In this document: one piece after another, positions 1-8,851 of the stretch
Position numbering within the stretch: the first letter of the stretch is position 1
Layout: each line of letters begins with the position of its first letter
Assembly (NCBI GenBank): GCA_036497945.1
Contig: DASXIN010000116.1
Span: forward strand, 4,445 to 68,444
Length of the DNA: 64,000 nucleotides
Direction: 5' to 3'
Origin: RYN-230 sp036497945
GTDB taxonomy: Bacteria; Actinomycetota; Actinomycetes; Streptosporangiales; Streptosporangiaceae
Notes under the pieces: model-generated
The model's input: the letters and a program-made list of their open reading frames with translations, nothing else
Databases searched by the model: none
Told to the model about the DNA's origin: nothing
Program-made: the position numbers and the translations under genes

Positions 1-589
1 CGGCCACCCCGCCCGCGCCCAGCCACAGATCGGTGGCCACCGGGCCCGGGCTGACCCAGTTGACCCGGACGCCCTGCGGCCCGAGTTCCTTCGAGAGCGA
101 CTTGGAGAAGTTGGCCAGCGCGGCCTTGGCCGCACTGTAGTCCATCACCGCCGGGTCGGGCAGCCGTGCGTTGACCGAGCAGATGTTCACGATCGCGGCG
201 TGCTCCGACGCCAGCAGCCCGGGCAGTGCGCTGCGCGTGGTCCGCACCGCGGCCAGCAGGTTGAGCGTGAGCGTGGCCAGCCAGTCCTCGTCCGTGATGC
301 TGCTGAACCCACCGGTCCGCGGCGGCGCATTGCCCACGTTGTTGACCAGGATGTCGATCCGGTCGCCGGCCAGCGCGGTCAGCTGGGCTGGCCCGCCTGG
401 CTCGGCCAGGTCCACCGCCAGCACCTGCACCTGGCCACCCTTGGCTAGCTCGTCCAGCTCGGCCGACGACCGCCGGGCTCCGGCGACGACCCGGGCCCCG
501 TTGTCCACCAGCCCGCGCACCACGGCCAGCCCGATCCCCCGGCTCGCCCCGGTGACCACCGCGATCCGCCCGTCCAGGCCCAGGTCCAT
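1..589 (-). CDS. SDR-family oxidoreductase (C-terminus beyond window)
   Basis: A classical short-chain dehydrogenase/reductase of which the first 196 residues are visible; the 3' end runs off the left edge. The Rossmann motif TGASRGIG is at residues 13-20, NNVG at 83-86, a likely catalytic Ser near 138, and Tyr151/Lys155 form the YxxxK pair. The segment RVNWVSPGPVATD follows, as expected of the family. The start is the ATG at 589. It is divergent from the MDR gene at 730 across 140 bp, which probably carries both promoters. The substrate cannot be told; the family reduces or oxidises NAD(P)-linked alcohols and ketones in the cytoplasm. Confidence 0.85.
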   Translation of the reverse strand, partial: MDLGLDGRIAVVTGASRGIGLAVVRGLVDNGARVVAGARRSSAELDELAKGGQVQVLAVDLAEPGGPAQLTALAGDRIDILVNNVGNAPPRTGGFSSITDEDWLATLTLNLLAAVRTTRSALPGLLASEHAAIVNICSVNARLPDPAVMDYSAAKAALANFSKSLSKELGPQGVRVNWVSPGPVATDLWLGAGGVA

Positions 590-729
590 GGTTCCCACCC
601 TCCTGCTGCGTGCACCGTGCTCACCCCGACGGTAGCCGGGGCCATGTTCGGCACCGGAACGGGCACCATCTTCAGCGTGGCCGGCGGCTGCACGGTCCCG
701 GCCGCCAGCCGAGCGAAGGGACGGTCCAG

Positions 730-1668
730 ATGCGAGCCGCGGGAGTAACCCAGACCGGCGGGCCGGTCACGCTGCTTGACCTGGCTGACCCGCGGCCGCT
801 GCGGGACGGCGAACTGCTGCTCGAGGTGCAGGCGAGCGGGGTCGGCAACTGGGACGAGTTCGTCCGCACCGGGGGCTGGGCTACCGGTGCCCGGCCACCG
901 ATGGCGCTGGGCGTGGAGGCGGCCGGGACAGTGGCTGCGGTCGGCCCGGCGGTGCCGGGCTTCCAGCTGGGTGACCGGGTCAGCACGCATTCGCTGCCGC
1001 TGCCCGAGCAGGGCTGCTGGGCGGAGCTGTTCATCGCGGCCGCCGCCCAGGCCGCCGCGGTCCCAGCGGGCGTGCCGTGGGACGTGGCCGGGGCGTTCCC
1101 GGTGCCCGCGCTCACCGCGGATCAAGCGCTGACCGAGGCGGTGCAGCTCAGGCCGGGTGAGAGCGTGCTGATACACGGCGCGGGCGGCGTCACTGGGGGT
1201 CTGCTCGTCCAGCTGGCTGCCCACTACGGCGCGCGGGTCATTGCCACTGGAGGCCCGGCCAGCCTGGACCGGCTGCGCGGGCTGGGTGCGGCCACTGTCC
1301 TCGACTACCAAGAGCCAGGCTGGCCGGGCCAGGTGTGCTGGCTGACCGACCGCGGTGCCGACATGGCGGTGAACGCGGCCCGGGGCGGAGCGGCGGACGC
1401 GGTGCGAGCGGTGCGGCCGGGCGGCCGGCTGGCTACCCTCACCGGGGACCCGCCACCGGCCGAGCGTGGCATCACGGTCCGCGCGGTCCAGGTCGAACCG
1501 GACGGCCCGCGGCTGGGCAAGCTGGCCGGACTGCTCGGCCACGGGGTGCTCAGCGTGACGGTCGGCGGCAGCTTCCCGCTGGACCAGGCGGCCCAGGCGC
1601 TGGACCAGGTTCGGCACGGCGCGCACGGCACCGCCATCGTGCTGCGGCCCGGCCAGCCGGGACGGTAG
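730..1668 (+). CDS. MDR-family NADPH:quinone oxidoreductase-like protein
   Basis: A 312-residue zinc-independent medium-chain dehydrogenase of the quinone oxidoreductase/enoyl reductase type. A GroES-like N-terminal half (GVEAAGTVAAVG at 61-72, then GDRV) is followed by a nucleotide-binding half with GAGGVTGGL at 150-158. No structural-zinc cysteine cluster is seen. An upstream GTG/ATG extension to 610 exists, but the ATG at 730 is preceded by the purine-rich stretch gaaggga and begins where family homology begins. The next gene, 91 bp downstream, encodes a second MDR of identical length, suggesting an old duplication. The substrate is unknown. Confidence 0.85.
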   Translation: MRAAGVTQTGGPVTLLDLADPRPLRDGELLLEVQASGVGNWDEFVRTGGWATGARPPMALGVEAAGTVAAVGPAVPGFQLGDRVSTHSLPLPEQGCWAELFIAAAAQAAAVPAGVPWDVAGAFPVPALTADQALTEAVQLRPGESVLIHGAGGVTGGLLVQLAAHYGARVIATGGPASLDRLRGLGAATVLDYQEPGWPGQVCWLTDRGADMAVNAARGGAADAVRAVRPGGRLATLTGDPPPAERGITVRAVQVEPDGPRLGKLAGLLGHGVLSVTVGGSFPLDQAAQALDQVRHGAHGTAIVLRPGQPGR

Positions 1669-1759
1669 GCGCCGGCCCGGCACACCAGGCCCCGGACGGC
1701 CGCGCCGCGCGCGATGGCAGGGTGGGGGTACCGGCGTTGGGCGAGAAGGGCGGGTCCAG

Positions 1760-2698
1760 ATGGACACGATGATGGCGCTGCGGGCGCACCAGCGCGGCGG
1801 GCCGGAGCAGCTGGTTTACGAGCAGGCACCGGTGCCGGTGCCGCAGCCAGGCGAGGTGCTGGTGGCGGTGCACGCGGCGGCCATCACGTTCGCCGAGCTG
1901 ACCTGGGACGAGTCCTGGACTACCGAGGATGGCCGGGACCGGACGCCAATCATCCCGGCGCATGAGATGTCTGGCACCGTGGCCGCGCTCGGCGATGGGG
2001 TCAGCACGGCGGCGGTCGGCGACGAGGTGTACGGGCTGATCGAGTTCGACCGGAACGGGGCAGCCGCTGAGTTCGTGACCATCCCGGCCGCCGAACTGGC
2101 GGCCAAGCCGCGCACCGCCTCGCACGTGGACACGGCCACGCTGCCGCTGGCCGCGCTGACCGCCTGGCAGGCGCTGGCCGACCAGGCCGCGCTGCAGGCG
2201 GGCGAGCAGGTGCTGGTGCTAGGCGGCGCGGGTGGGGTCGGGGTGTATGCGGTGCAGCTCGCGATGGCACTCGGCGGACAGGTCACCGCGACCGGGGCCA
2301 GCCGGGACGCCGACCTGGTGCGTGGCCTGGGCGCGGCGGCGTTCGTCGCCACACGGGACACCGGCGCCCAGCCGGGGGCAGGCCACTTCGACGTGGTTAT
2401 CGACACGGTCGGCGGGGCCGCGCTGGACAGCGCCTTTGCCGCGCTGCGGCCGGGCGGCCGGCTGGTCACGCTGGGTGCTCCCCCATCCGAGGAGCAGGCC
2501 CGCCAGCACGGAGTGCAGGCGATGTTCTTCATCGTCACCCCGGATGCGGCCGAACTCGCGCACCTCGCGGACCTGGTAGATCAGGGCAAGCTGCGCGCCG
2601 TGGTCAGCCAGACATTCCCGCTCAGCGAGGGCCGGGCCGCGTTCGAGAGCGGCCGGCGAGCCCGGCCGCCGGGCAAAACGGTCCTGGTGGTGCGCTGA
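1760..2698 (+). CDS. MDR-family quinone oxidoreductase-like protein
   Basis: A 312-residue zinc-free medium-chain dehydrogenase. HEMSGTVAALG (68-78) and GDEVYG belong to the GroES-like domain, and GGAGGVG at 155-161 is the dinucleotide-binding loop, so NADPH is the probable cofactor. The C-terminal part holds the RPGGRLVTLGAP and GKTVLVV segments typical of such reductases. It follows a similar MDR gene and precedes a DHA2 pump by 35 bp, all on the same strand, so the three are probably co-transcribed. Together they could detoxify and export a quinone or other electrophile, but that is inference. Confidence 0.85.
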   Translation: MDTMMALRAHQRGGPEQLVYEQAPVPVPQPGEVLVAVHAAAITFAELTWDESWTTEDGRDRTPIIPAHEMSGTVAALGDGVSTAAVGDEVYGLIEFDRNGAAAEFVTIPAAELAAKPRTASHVDTATLPLAALTAWQALADQAALQAGEQVLVLGGAGGVGVYAVQLAMALGGQVTATGASRDADLVRGLGAAAFVATRDTGAQPGAGHFDVVIDTVGGAALDSAFAALRPGGRLVTLGAPPSEEQARQHGVQAMFFIVTPDAAELAHLADLVDQGKLRAVVSQTFPLSEGRAAFESGRRARPPGKTVLVVR

Positions 2699-2733
2699 GG
2701 GTTGGCCGAGACTGGGCCAGAGGGGGTGCGACG

Positions 2734-4233
2734 ATGAGCCAGCCCGCGGCGGCCTCCAGCGGAACCGGTGAGGGCCTGGTCATGGCCAGCGGGCCGGGGC
2801 GGTGGGTGCTGCTGGCCACCGTGCTGGGCTCGGCCATCGCGTCCATCGACGCCACCGTGGTCGGCATCGCGCTGCCCGCCATCGGCCGGGACTTCAACGC
2901 CAGCCTGGGCGCGCTGCAATGGGTGGTCACCGGGTACACGCTGACGCTGGCCGGGCTGCTGCTGCTGGCGGGCGCGCTGGGCGACAAATACGGCCGCAAA
3001 CGGGTGTTCGTCATCGGGGTGAGCTGGTTCGCGATCGCGTCGCTGCTGTGCGCCATCGCGCCCAGCGCTGGGTTCCTGATCGGCGCCCGGGCGCTGCAAG
3101 GAGTGGGCGCAGCGCTGCTCACCCCGGGCAGCCTGGCCATCCTGGAGGCGGTGTTCCGGCCCGACGACCGCAGCAAGGCGATCGGCGCCTGGTCCGGGTT
3201 CAGCGGGGTGGGCACCGCGATCGGGCCGTTCATCGGCGGCTATCTGGTGGCCGCCGCGTCCTGGCGGTACATCTTCCTCATCAACCTGCCCCTAGCGGTC
3301 GTGGTGGTCGCGGTGACGCTGCGGCACGTGCCGGAGTCCCGCGACCCGGCGGCCACCGCCCCGATCGATGTGACCGGCGGCGTGCTGGTCACCCTGGGCC
3401 TGATCGGGCTGACCTACGGGCTGATCGAGGGCCCGGGCGGGCACTGGACCAAGCCCCTAGTGCTGGCCGGGCTGCTCGGTGGCCTGGCGCTGCTGGCCGC
3501 ATTCCTCTGGTGGGAACACCGCACCCCGTCGCCTATGCTGCCGCTCAACTTGTTCAGCTCGCGCCAGTTCACCGCGACCAACGTGGTCACGTTCGTGGTC
3601 TACGGCGGCATCGGCGGGGCGCTGTTCCTGCTGCCGATCCAGCTCCAGCAGGTGTCCGGGTATAGCGCCCTGGAGTCCGGGATCGCCTTGCTACCGGTCA
3701 CCGCGATCACGCTGGCGCTGTCCCAGCGCTCGGGCGCGCTGGCCGGCCGGATCGGCCCCCGGCTCCAGATGTCGGTCGGGCCGGTGCTGGTCGGCCTCGG
3801 GCTGGGCTTGTTCACCCTGATCACCGCCTCGGGTGACTACCTGACCGAGGTGCTGCCCGGAGTGCTCGTGTTCGGCTTCGGCCTGGCCGTGGCGGTGGCC
3901 CCGCTCACTTCGACGGCGCTGTCGTCGGTGCCGCCCGAGCACGCCGGGATGGCGTCCGCGGTCAACAACGACGTGGCCCGGGCGGCGGCGCTGATCGCGG
4001 TGGCGCTGCTGCCCGCCGCGGGCGGGCTGACCGGGGACGCCTACCAGCACCCGGACGTGTTCTCGGCCGGGTTCCACACCGCGTCGCTGATCGCGGGCGG
4101 CCTGTGCGTGGCGGGCGGCGTGCTGGCTGCGGTGACCATCCGCAACCCGTCCCGGGCCAAGGCGGCCGCGGTGGCCACGTCCCGGCACGGGCCGCTGCTG
4201 AACTGCGCGCTGGACGCCCCGCCGCAGACCTGA
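2734..4233 (+). CDS. DHA2-family MFS drug efflux transporter
   Basis: A 499-residue major facilitator protein of the 14-helix EmrB/QacA (DHA2) type in the cytoplasmic membrane. The sequence IDATVVGIALPAI at 38-50 is the first-helix signature of DHA2 pumps, and GDKYGRKR at 83-90 is the loop 2-3 motif A. About 14 hydrophobic segments follow. The family exports drugs and other hydrophobic compounds in exchange for protons; the actual substrate is unknown. The gene lies 35 bp after an MDR gene in the same orientation. A GC-rich double hairpin after the stop probably ends the transcript. Confidence 0.9.
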   Translation: MSQPAAASSGTGEGLVMASGPGRWVLLATVLGSAIASIDATVVGIALPAIGRDFNASLGALQWVVTGYTLTLAGLLLLAGALGDKYGRKRVFVIGVSWFAIASLLCAIAPSAGFLIGARALQGVGAALLTPGSLAILEAVFRPDDRSKAIGAWSGFSGVGTAIGPFIGGYLVAAASWRYIFLINLPLAVVVVAVTLRHVPESRDPAATAPIDVTGGVLVTLGLIGLTYGLIEGPGGHWTKPLVLAGLLGGLALLAAFLWWEHRTPSPMLPLNLFSSRQFTATNVVTFVVYGGIGGALFLLPIQLQQVSGYSALESGIALLPVTAITLALSQRSGALAGRIGPRLQMSVGPVLVGLGLGLFTLITASGDYLTEVLPGVLVFGFGLAVAVAPLTSTALSSVPPEHAGMASAVNNDVARAAALIAVALLPAAGGLTGDAYQHPDVFSAGFHTASLIAGGLCVAGGVLAAVTIRNPSRAKAAAVATSRHGPLLNCALDAPPQT

Positions 4234-4234
4234 C

Positions 4235-4291
4235 CCGCGGCGCTGGCCGCCGCGGTACTGGCGGGCCGGCCAGGCCGGAAAGAAACCGGCC
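4235..4291 (+). terminator. Two GC hairpins after the efflux gene, possible terminator
   Basis: The first hairpin directly follows the stop codon of the DHA2 gene: arms CCGCGGCG (4235-4242) and CGCCGCGG (4248-4255) with a 5-nt loop. A second has arms GGCCGG (4273-4278) and CCGGCC (4286-4291) around AAAGAAA. There is no true U-run, but actinomycete terminators often lack one. Confidence 0.4.
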
Positions 4292-4372
4292 GGCTTCTGT
4301 CGAAACCCCGGGGCCAGCTCCGACACAGGGCTGAACGCGCACCACGGCGCAGCTAGCGGAAGGACTCCCGTC

Positions 4373-4789
4373 ATGGACTGGAAACTGGAAGTCGTCGTCG
4401 TCCCGGTCACCGACATCGACCGGGCCAAGCAGTTCTACCTGGACAAGGTCGGATTCAAGCTGGACGCCGACATCCAGCCGGCCGAGAACTTCCGGGTGGT
4501 GCACATGACCCCGCCCGGGTCGGCCTGCTCGGTCGTGATCGGCCCGGCTGTCGTCAGCCCGGGCACGGACCTGACCGCCAGCGCCCGGATGCAGCTGGTC
4601 GTCACCGACATCGACGCGGCCCGGGCCGAGCTGTCCGGCCGCGGCGTGGATGTCTCGGACGTGCAGATCCTGGACGCCCGGGACGGCGGTAAGTTCTTTT
4701 ACTTCACCGACCCGGACGGGAACAACTGGGCCGTGCAGGAGATCCGCGATTACGTGGGCGCGCCGCTGGACGAGCCAGCCGACGGCTGA
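4373..4789 (+). CDS. VOC-superfamily (glyoxalase-like) protein
   Basis: A 138-residue vicinal oxygen chelate fold protein. The start VVPVTDIDRAKQFYLDKVGF is the classic first beta-alpha-beta module, and FYFTDPDGNNWAVQEI is the closing module. Members bind a divalent metal and act as glyoxalases, dioxygenases, isomerases or resistance proteins. The exact reaction cannot be assigned. The start ATG at 4373 has a purine-rich leader (gcggaaggac). It lies just upstream of a SigG-like sigma factor gene; in actinomycetes such sigma genes often sit beside VOC genes, so a functional link is plausible. Confidence 0.85.
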   Translation: MDWKLEVVVVPVTDIDRAKQFYLDKVGFKLDADIQPAENFRVVHMTPPGSACSVVIGPAVVSPGTDLTASARMQLVVTDIDAARAELSGRGVDVSDVQILDARDGGKFFYFTDPDGNNWAVQEIRDYVGAPLDEPADG

Positions 4790-4880
4790 TCCCGCGGTGA
4801 CTTTCCGGCCGCCGGCTGGTCTGTACTCACAGGGCCAGCCGCGGCAGCCGGAGTCCGCGCTGGCGACCGTGGAGACCACC

Positions 4881-5849
4881 ATGACTGCCAGCACGGATTT
4901 CATCAGCGAAACCGGTCAGTTCCGGACTGAGCTGCTCGCCTACTGTTACCGGATGCTGGGCTCGGCCGACGAGGCCGAGGACCTGGTCCAGGAGACCTAC
5001 CTGCGGGCGTGGCGGTCCTACGACGGCTTCGAGGGCCGCTCCTCGGTGCGCACCTGGCTGTACCGGATCGCCACCAACGCCTGCCTGACCGCGATCGACC
5101 GGCGCGGCCGCCGGCCGCTGCCGTCCGGGCTCGGCGCACCGGGCGACGACTCGGCCGCGCCGGTGCCGGCCGGCCCGGAGGTGCCCTGGCTGCAGCCGCT
5201 GCCCGGGGCGCTGCTGCTCGCCGAGGCGGCCGACCCGGCCGTGGTCGCCGCGTCGCGGGCGGGCCTGCGGCTGGCCCTGGTCGCCGCCTGGCAGTACCTG
5301 TCCGCCCGGCAGCGCGCGGTGCTCATCCTGCGCGACGTGCTGGACTGGCCGGCGGCCCAGGTGGCGGACCTGCTGGACACCAGCACCGCGGCGGTGAACA
5401 GCGCGCTGCGCCGGGCCCGCGCCCAGCTGGCCGACGTGCTGCCCGCGGAAAGCGCGGTCACCGAGCCGGCCGAGCCGGCCCAGCGGGCGCTGCTCGACCA
5501 GTTCATGGCGGCGTTCGTGCACGCCGACGTGGCCGCGCTGGCCAAGCTGCTGCGCGACGACGTGGTGCTGGAGATGCCGCCGCTGCTCACCTGGTTCGCC
5601 GGCCGGGACGACGTCACCGGGTTCTTCGCCCGCCAGGTGTTCCCGCAGACCCAGTTCAGAATGGTCGCGACGGCGGCCAACGGGCAGCCCGCGGCGGCTG
5701 CCTATCACCGGGACGGCCGCGGCCGCTATCAGGCGCACGCCATCACCGTGCTCACCATGACCGCGACCGGCATCGCCCGGATCGACACGTTCCTCGACCC
5801 CGCCCTGTTCCCGAAGTTCGGCCTGCCCCAGCAACTCCCGGCCGAGTAG
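4881..5849 (+). CDS. ECF sigma factor with C-terminal SnoaL-like domain (SigG-type)
   Basis: A 322-residue extracytoplasmic-function sigma factor. Region 2 is at about residues 15-75 (LLAYCYRMLGSADEAEDLVQ, then WLYRIATNACLTAIDRRGRR). Region 4 at about 135-180 contains LSARQRAVLILRDVL followed by a helix-turn-helix. A SnoaL/NTF2-like domain of about 120 residues follows, as in the M. tuberculosis SigG group, where such a tail replaces a separate anti-sigma. The ATG at 4881 is chosen because region 2 begins soon after it; an in-frame extension to 4650 lies inside the preceding gene. The inducing signal is unknown. A second sigma gene of the same class is at 21827-22831. Confidence 0.88.
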   Translation: MTASTDFISETGQFRTELLAYCYRMLGSADEAEDLVQETYLRAWRSYDGFEGRSSVRTWLYRIATNACLTAIDRRGRRPLPSGLGAPGDDSAAPVPAGPEVPWLQPLPGALLLAEAADPAVVAASRAGLRLALVAAWQYLSARQRAVLILRDVLDWPAAQVADLLDTSTAAVNSALRRARAQLADVLPAESAVTEPAEPAQRALLDQFMAAFVHADVAALAKLLRDDVVLEMPPLLTWFAGRDDVTGFFARQVFPQTQFRMVATAANGQPAAAAYHRDGRGRYQAHAITVLTMTATGIARIDTFLDPALFPKFGLPQQLPAE

Positions 5850-6072
5850 CGGCCAACGGCACTCGCGCGTTCTACGCGCACCGGGGCGGGCGGCCGACCG
5901 GCGGCCGCCGCCCCGGCCCGGCCGGTTTCGGCTGCCTGCGGCTGCGGCTGACCATCCCGGGCTGAGCCCGAATCCAGCGCACGGCGATTTCCAGCCACCT
6001 GCCTGGTCTGCATATCCGGAACCGCCCACCCAGGCGGCTCGCACCACCGCAGACGAGTCCAGGAGGACCAGC

Positions 6073-6828
6073 ATGACCAGCACCGACATCACCGGCCGGA
6101 ACGCGATCGTGACCGGCGCCAGCCGCGGCTTCGGCCGGGCCATCGCCACCTCGCTCAGCAAGGCAGGTGCCCAGGTCACCGGCGTGGCCCGGGACCCGGC
6201 CCCACTGGCCGAACTAGCCGCCGAACTCGGTGGCTCGTTCACCCCGGTCAGCGCCGACGCGGCCGACCCGGTCGTCACCGGCCGCCTCATCGACGAATAC
6301 CAGCCCACCGTCCTGGTGCTCAACGCGGGCGCCGCCCCGCTGAGCCGGCCTATCCAGCGGCACACATGGCAGACGTTCAGCCGGAACTGGGAGGTCGACG
6401 TGCGGCACGCCTTCGGCTGGGTGCGCGAGGCGCTGCTCGCCACGCTGCCGCCGGGCAGCGTGGTGGTCGTCATGTCCAGCGGGGCCGCGCTGCGCGGCTC
6501 ACCACTGAGCGGCGGCTACGCCGGAGCCAAGGCCACCATCCGGTTCCTGACCAGCTACGCCGTGGCCGAGTCAGCGCGCGACGAACTGGGCATCCGGTTC
6601 GTCTCCGTGCTGCCCCAGCTCACCCCGGCGACCCGGCTCGGCGCCGCCGCGGTGGCCGCCTACGCCGCCCGGCAGGGCCTGGACGTGCCCGGCTACCTGG
6701 CCGAGGTCGGCCCCACGCTGACCGCCGACCAGGTGGGCAGCGCGATCACCGAGCTGATCACGGATCCGGGCCACGACCAGGACGCCTACCTGCTCACCGC
6801 GGGCGGCCTGAACCCACTCCCGCAATAG
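6073..6828 (+). CDS. SDR-family oxidoreductase
   Basis: A 251-residue classical short-chain dehydrogenase. The cofactor motif TGASRGFG is at residues 14-21, NAGA at 84-87, Ser135/Ser136, and Tyr149/Lys153 (YAGAK) complete the catalytic set. A strong ribosome-binding site (aggagga) precedes the ATG at 6073. It is 45 bp upstream of a second DHA2 pump on the same strand and probably forms an operon with it. The 223-bp gap before it holds no recognisable gene. The substrate is unknown. Confidence 0.88.
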   Translation: MTSTDITGRNAIVTGASRGFGRAIATSLSKAGAQVTGVARDPAPLAELAAELGGSFTPVSADAADPVVTGRLIDEYQPTVLVLNAGAAPLSRPIQRHTWQTFSRNWEVDVRHAFGWVREALLATLPPGSVVVVMSSGAALRGSPLSGGYAGAKATIRFLTSYAVAESARDELGIRFVSVLPQLTPATRLGAAAVAAYAARQGLDVPGYLAEVGPTLTADQVGSAITELITDPGHDQDAYLLTAGGLNPLPQ

Positions 6829-6873
6829 TCCACTCGTTTCCCCACCACGGGCCCCAGAAAGAGGTATCCCGAT

Positions 6874-8343
6874 ATGACTGACATCGTCAGCCCGGCCCAG
6901 GCCACCCCACCCGGCCAGGCAGGCCGGGCCGGGCGGCCCGGCCCGGCGCATCGCGGCTGGACGCTCGCCCTGGCCTCGGCCGGGGCGTTCATGGCCGCCC
7001 TGGACGTAGTCGTGGTGTCGACCGCGCTGCCTACCCTGCACAGCCAGCTCGGCGCCAGCCTGTCCCAGCTGGAATGGACCATCAACGCCTACAGTCTGAC
7101 CTTCGGCTGCCTGATGCTGACCGGTGCGGCGCTGGGCGACCGGTTCGGCCGCCGCCGGATGTTCGTGACCGGCCTGCTCGTGTTCGTGCTCGGCTCGGCG
7201 CTGGCCGCGCTGTCCCCCGATGCCGGGTTGCTGATCGCGGCCCGCGTGGTGCAGGGCGCGGGTGGTGCTCTCCTGGTGCCGCTCACCCTGACCCTGATCA
7301 GCGACGCGTTCCCGGTCGAGCAGCGCGGCACGGCCATCGGCATCTGGGGCGGCGTCACCGGCCTGGGTGTGGCGGCCGGCCCGGTGGTCGGCGGCGCGAT
7401 CGTGCAGGGCGCGTCCTGGCAGTGGATCTTCTGGCTCAACGTCCCGGTCGGGCTGGCCACCGCGGCGCTGGCCGCGGTGCGGCTGAAGGAGAGCCGCGGC
7501 CCGCGGCCGCAGCTCGACATCGTGGGCCTGCTGCTGGCCGGGGCCGGCCTGTTCGCGCTGACCTGGGCCCCGGTCCGGGCCCCGTCGGCTGGCTGGGCCA
7601 GCGCCGAGGTGATCGGCGCGCTGGCCGCGGGCGTGCTGCTGATGGGCGGCTTCCTGGCCTGGGAGCGGCGGGCCGCCTACCCGATGCTGCCGCTGGCCTA
7701 CTTCCGCCGCCGCGGCTTCGCCACCGCCAACGCGGTGATCTTCTTCCAGTTCGTCTCGCTGATCGGGTCGCTGTTCTTCGTCACCCAGCTGTTCCAGATC
7801 GGGCTCGGGTACTCCCCGCTCGCGGCGGGCGTCCGCATCCTGGTCTGGATGGCGATGCCGATGCTGATCTCCCCGCTGGCCGGCACGCTGGCCGACCGGA
7901 TCGGCAACCGCCCGTTCATGGTCGCCGGCCTGATCCTGCAGGCAGGCGGGCTGGCCTGGCTGGCGGCCGCCACTCACCCCGGGGTGGGCTACCCGGACCT
8001 GGTCGCGCCGCTGGTCATATCCGGGGTCGGCATCTCGATGTGCTTCCCCACGGTGGCCAATTTGGTGACCGCCTCAGTACCGCCGGCCGACGTCGGGGTG
8101 GCGGCTGGAACGAACAACGCACTCAACGCCCTTGGCGGTGTGTTCGGCGTCGCCATCCTCGCGGCGGTATTCGCGGCTCATGGCAGCTACGCTGCCCCGG
8201 CGTCGTTCATCGCGGGCTTCCGGCCCGCCGAGTTCACGGCGGCGGCGGTGGCCGCGGTCGGCGTGCTGGCCGCGGTGCTCGCCCCGGGCCGGACCGCCGA
8301 CCTGGCCGCGGTCAGAACGCGATCACCCGCAGCGCGGCCCTGA
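6874..8343 (+). CDS. DHA2-family MFS drug efflux transporter
   Basis: A 489-residue, probably 14-helix proton-driven exporter of the EmrB/QacA type. LDVVVVSTALP at 43-53 is the DHA2 first-helix signature and GDRFGRRR at 88-95 is motif A. A second pump of this class is at 2734-4233. The last 32 bp overlap the 3' end of a convergent marR-type gene. Because MarR regulators often control adjacent pumps, the SDR-pump unit may be within that regulator's reach, although the visible operator lies on the far side of marR. Confidence 0.9.
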   Translation: MTDIVSPAQATPPGQAGRAGRPGPAHRGWTLALASAGAFMAALDVVVVSTALPTLHSQLGASLSQLEWTINAYSLTFGCLMLTGAALGDRFGRRRMFVTGLLVFVLGSALAALSPDAGLLIAARVVQGAGGALLVPLTLTLISDAFPVEQRGTAIGIWGGVTGLGVAAGPVVGGAIVQGASWQWIFWLNVPVGLATAALAAVRLKESRGPRPQLDIVGLLLAGAGLFALTWAPVRAPSAGWASAEVIGALAAGVLLMGGFLAWERRAAYPMLPLAYFRRRGFATANAVIFFQFVSLIGSLFFVTQLFQIGLGYSPLAAGVRILVWMAMPMLISPLAGTLADRIGNRPFMVAGLILQAGGLAWLAAATHPGVGYPDLVAPLVISGVGISMCFPTVANLVTASVPPADVGVAAGTNNALNALGGVFGVAILAAVFAAHGSYAAPASFIAGFRPAEFTAAAVAAVGVLAAVLAPGRTADLAAVRTRSPAARP

Positions 8344-8770
8344 GGCTGGCCGCGTCGTCCGCGGACAGCTTGCTGAGGAACCGCCGCTCCGCGTCGTCGG
8401 ACGCGGCGATGGCGCCGGCCATGGTGGTGTGGCCCGCGCCGGTGAGGGTGACCACGTTGCGGCGCCGGTCGGCAGGGTCCGGCCGGCGCCGCACCAGGCC
8501 CTTGTCCTGCAGGCCGTCGATCAGCGCGACCATCGTGGTCCGGTCCACGCCGAGCCGGCCCGCCACGTCCTGCTGGGACAGCGGGACCGGGTCGTCGATG
8601 GTCATCAGCACGGCCACCTCGCGCCCGGTGATACCGAACGGGGCCAGCGCGGGCGCGGTGAACGCGGCCAGCCGCAGCTGCGCGTGCTTGAGCAGGTAGC
8701 CCAGCCGCCCGCCCACCGCGGTGGGCGGCGCGGCCGGACGGGACAGGTCCCCGGGGGTCTGAGCTGACAC
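8312..8770 (-). CDS. MarR-family transcriptional regulator
   Basis: A 152-residue winged-helix regulator. The recognition region SQQDVAGRLGVDRTTMVALI and the wing with DPADRRRN are clear, and flanking helices would form the dimer interface. Family members usually repress their own gene and a neighbour until they bind a phenolic or other small ligand. The start is GTG at 8770. A TACAAT box at 8782-8777 ends 6 nt before this GTG, so the message is probably leaderless. A 27-bp palindrome covers the region just upstream. The divergent LLM oxidoreductase gene is the likeliest target; the 3' end overlaps the efflux gene by 32 bp. Confidence 0.9.
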   Translation of the reverse strand: MSAQTPGDLSRPAAPPTAVGGRLGYLLKHAQLRLAAFTAPALAPFGITGREVAVLMTIDDPVPLSQQDVAGRLGVDRTTMVALIDGLQDKGLVRRRPDPADRRRNVVTLTGAGHTTMAGAIAASDDAERRFLSKLSADDAASLRAALRVIAF

Positions 8771-8776
8771 ACGAGC

Positions 8777-8817
8777 ATTGTACGAGTAGGCTGATCGTCA
8801 GCAGTGCTGACGATCAG
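8777..8817. promoter_or_regulatory. MarR operator palindrome and -10 box
   Basis: A perfect inverted repeat, arms CTGATCGTCAGCA (8791-8803) and TGCTGACGATCAG (8805-8817) with one central base, lies between the divergent marR and LLM oxidoreductase genes. On the minus strand the sequence TACAAT (8782-8777) sits next to it and 6 nt before the marR start. A dimer bound here would cover the -35 side of the marR promoter and the upstream region of the divergent gene. Confidence 0.8.
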
Positions 8818-8851
8818 TTCACGTGACGTTTGTGATGGAGGCCCGCCGCAG

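Noticed and set aside
445..1767. A 440-codon minus-strand frame over the first MDR gene
   Set aside because: It is the opposite strand of a well-supported dehydrogenase gene, is rich in Arg, Pro and His and shows no domain; typical shadow frame in high-GC DNA.
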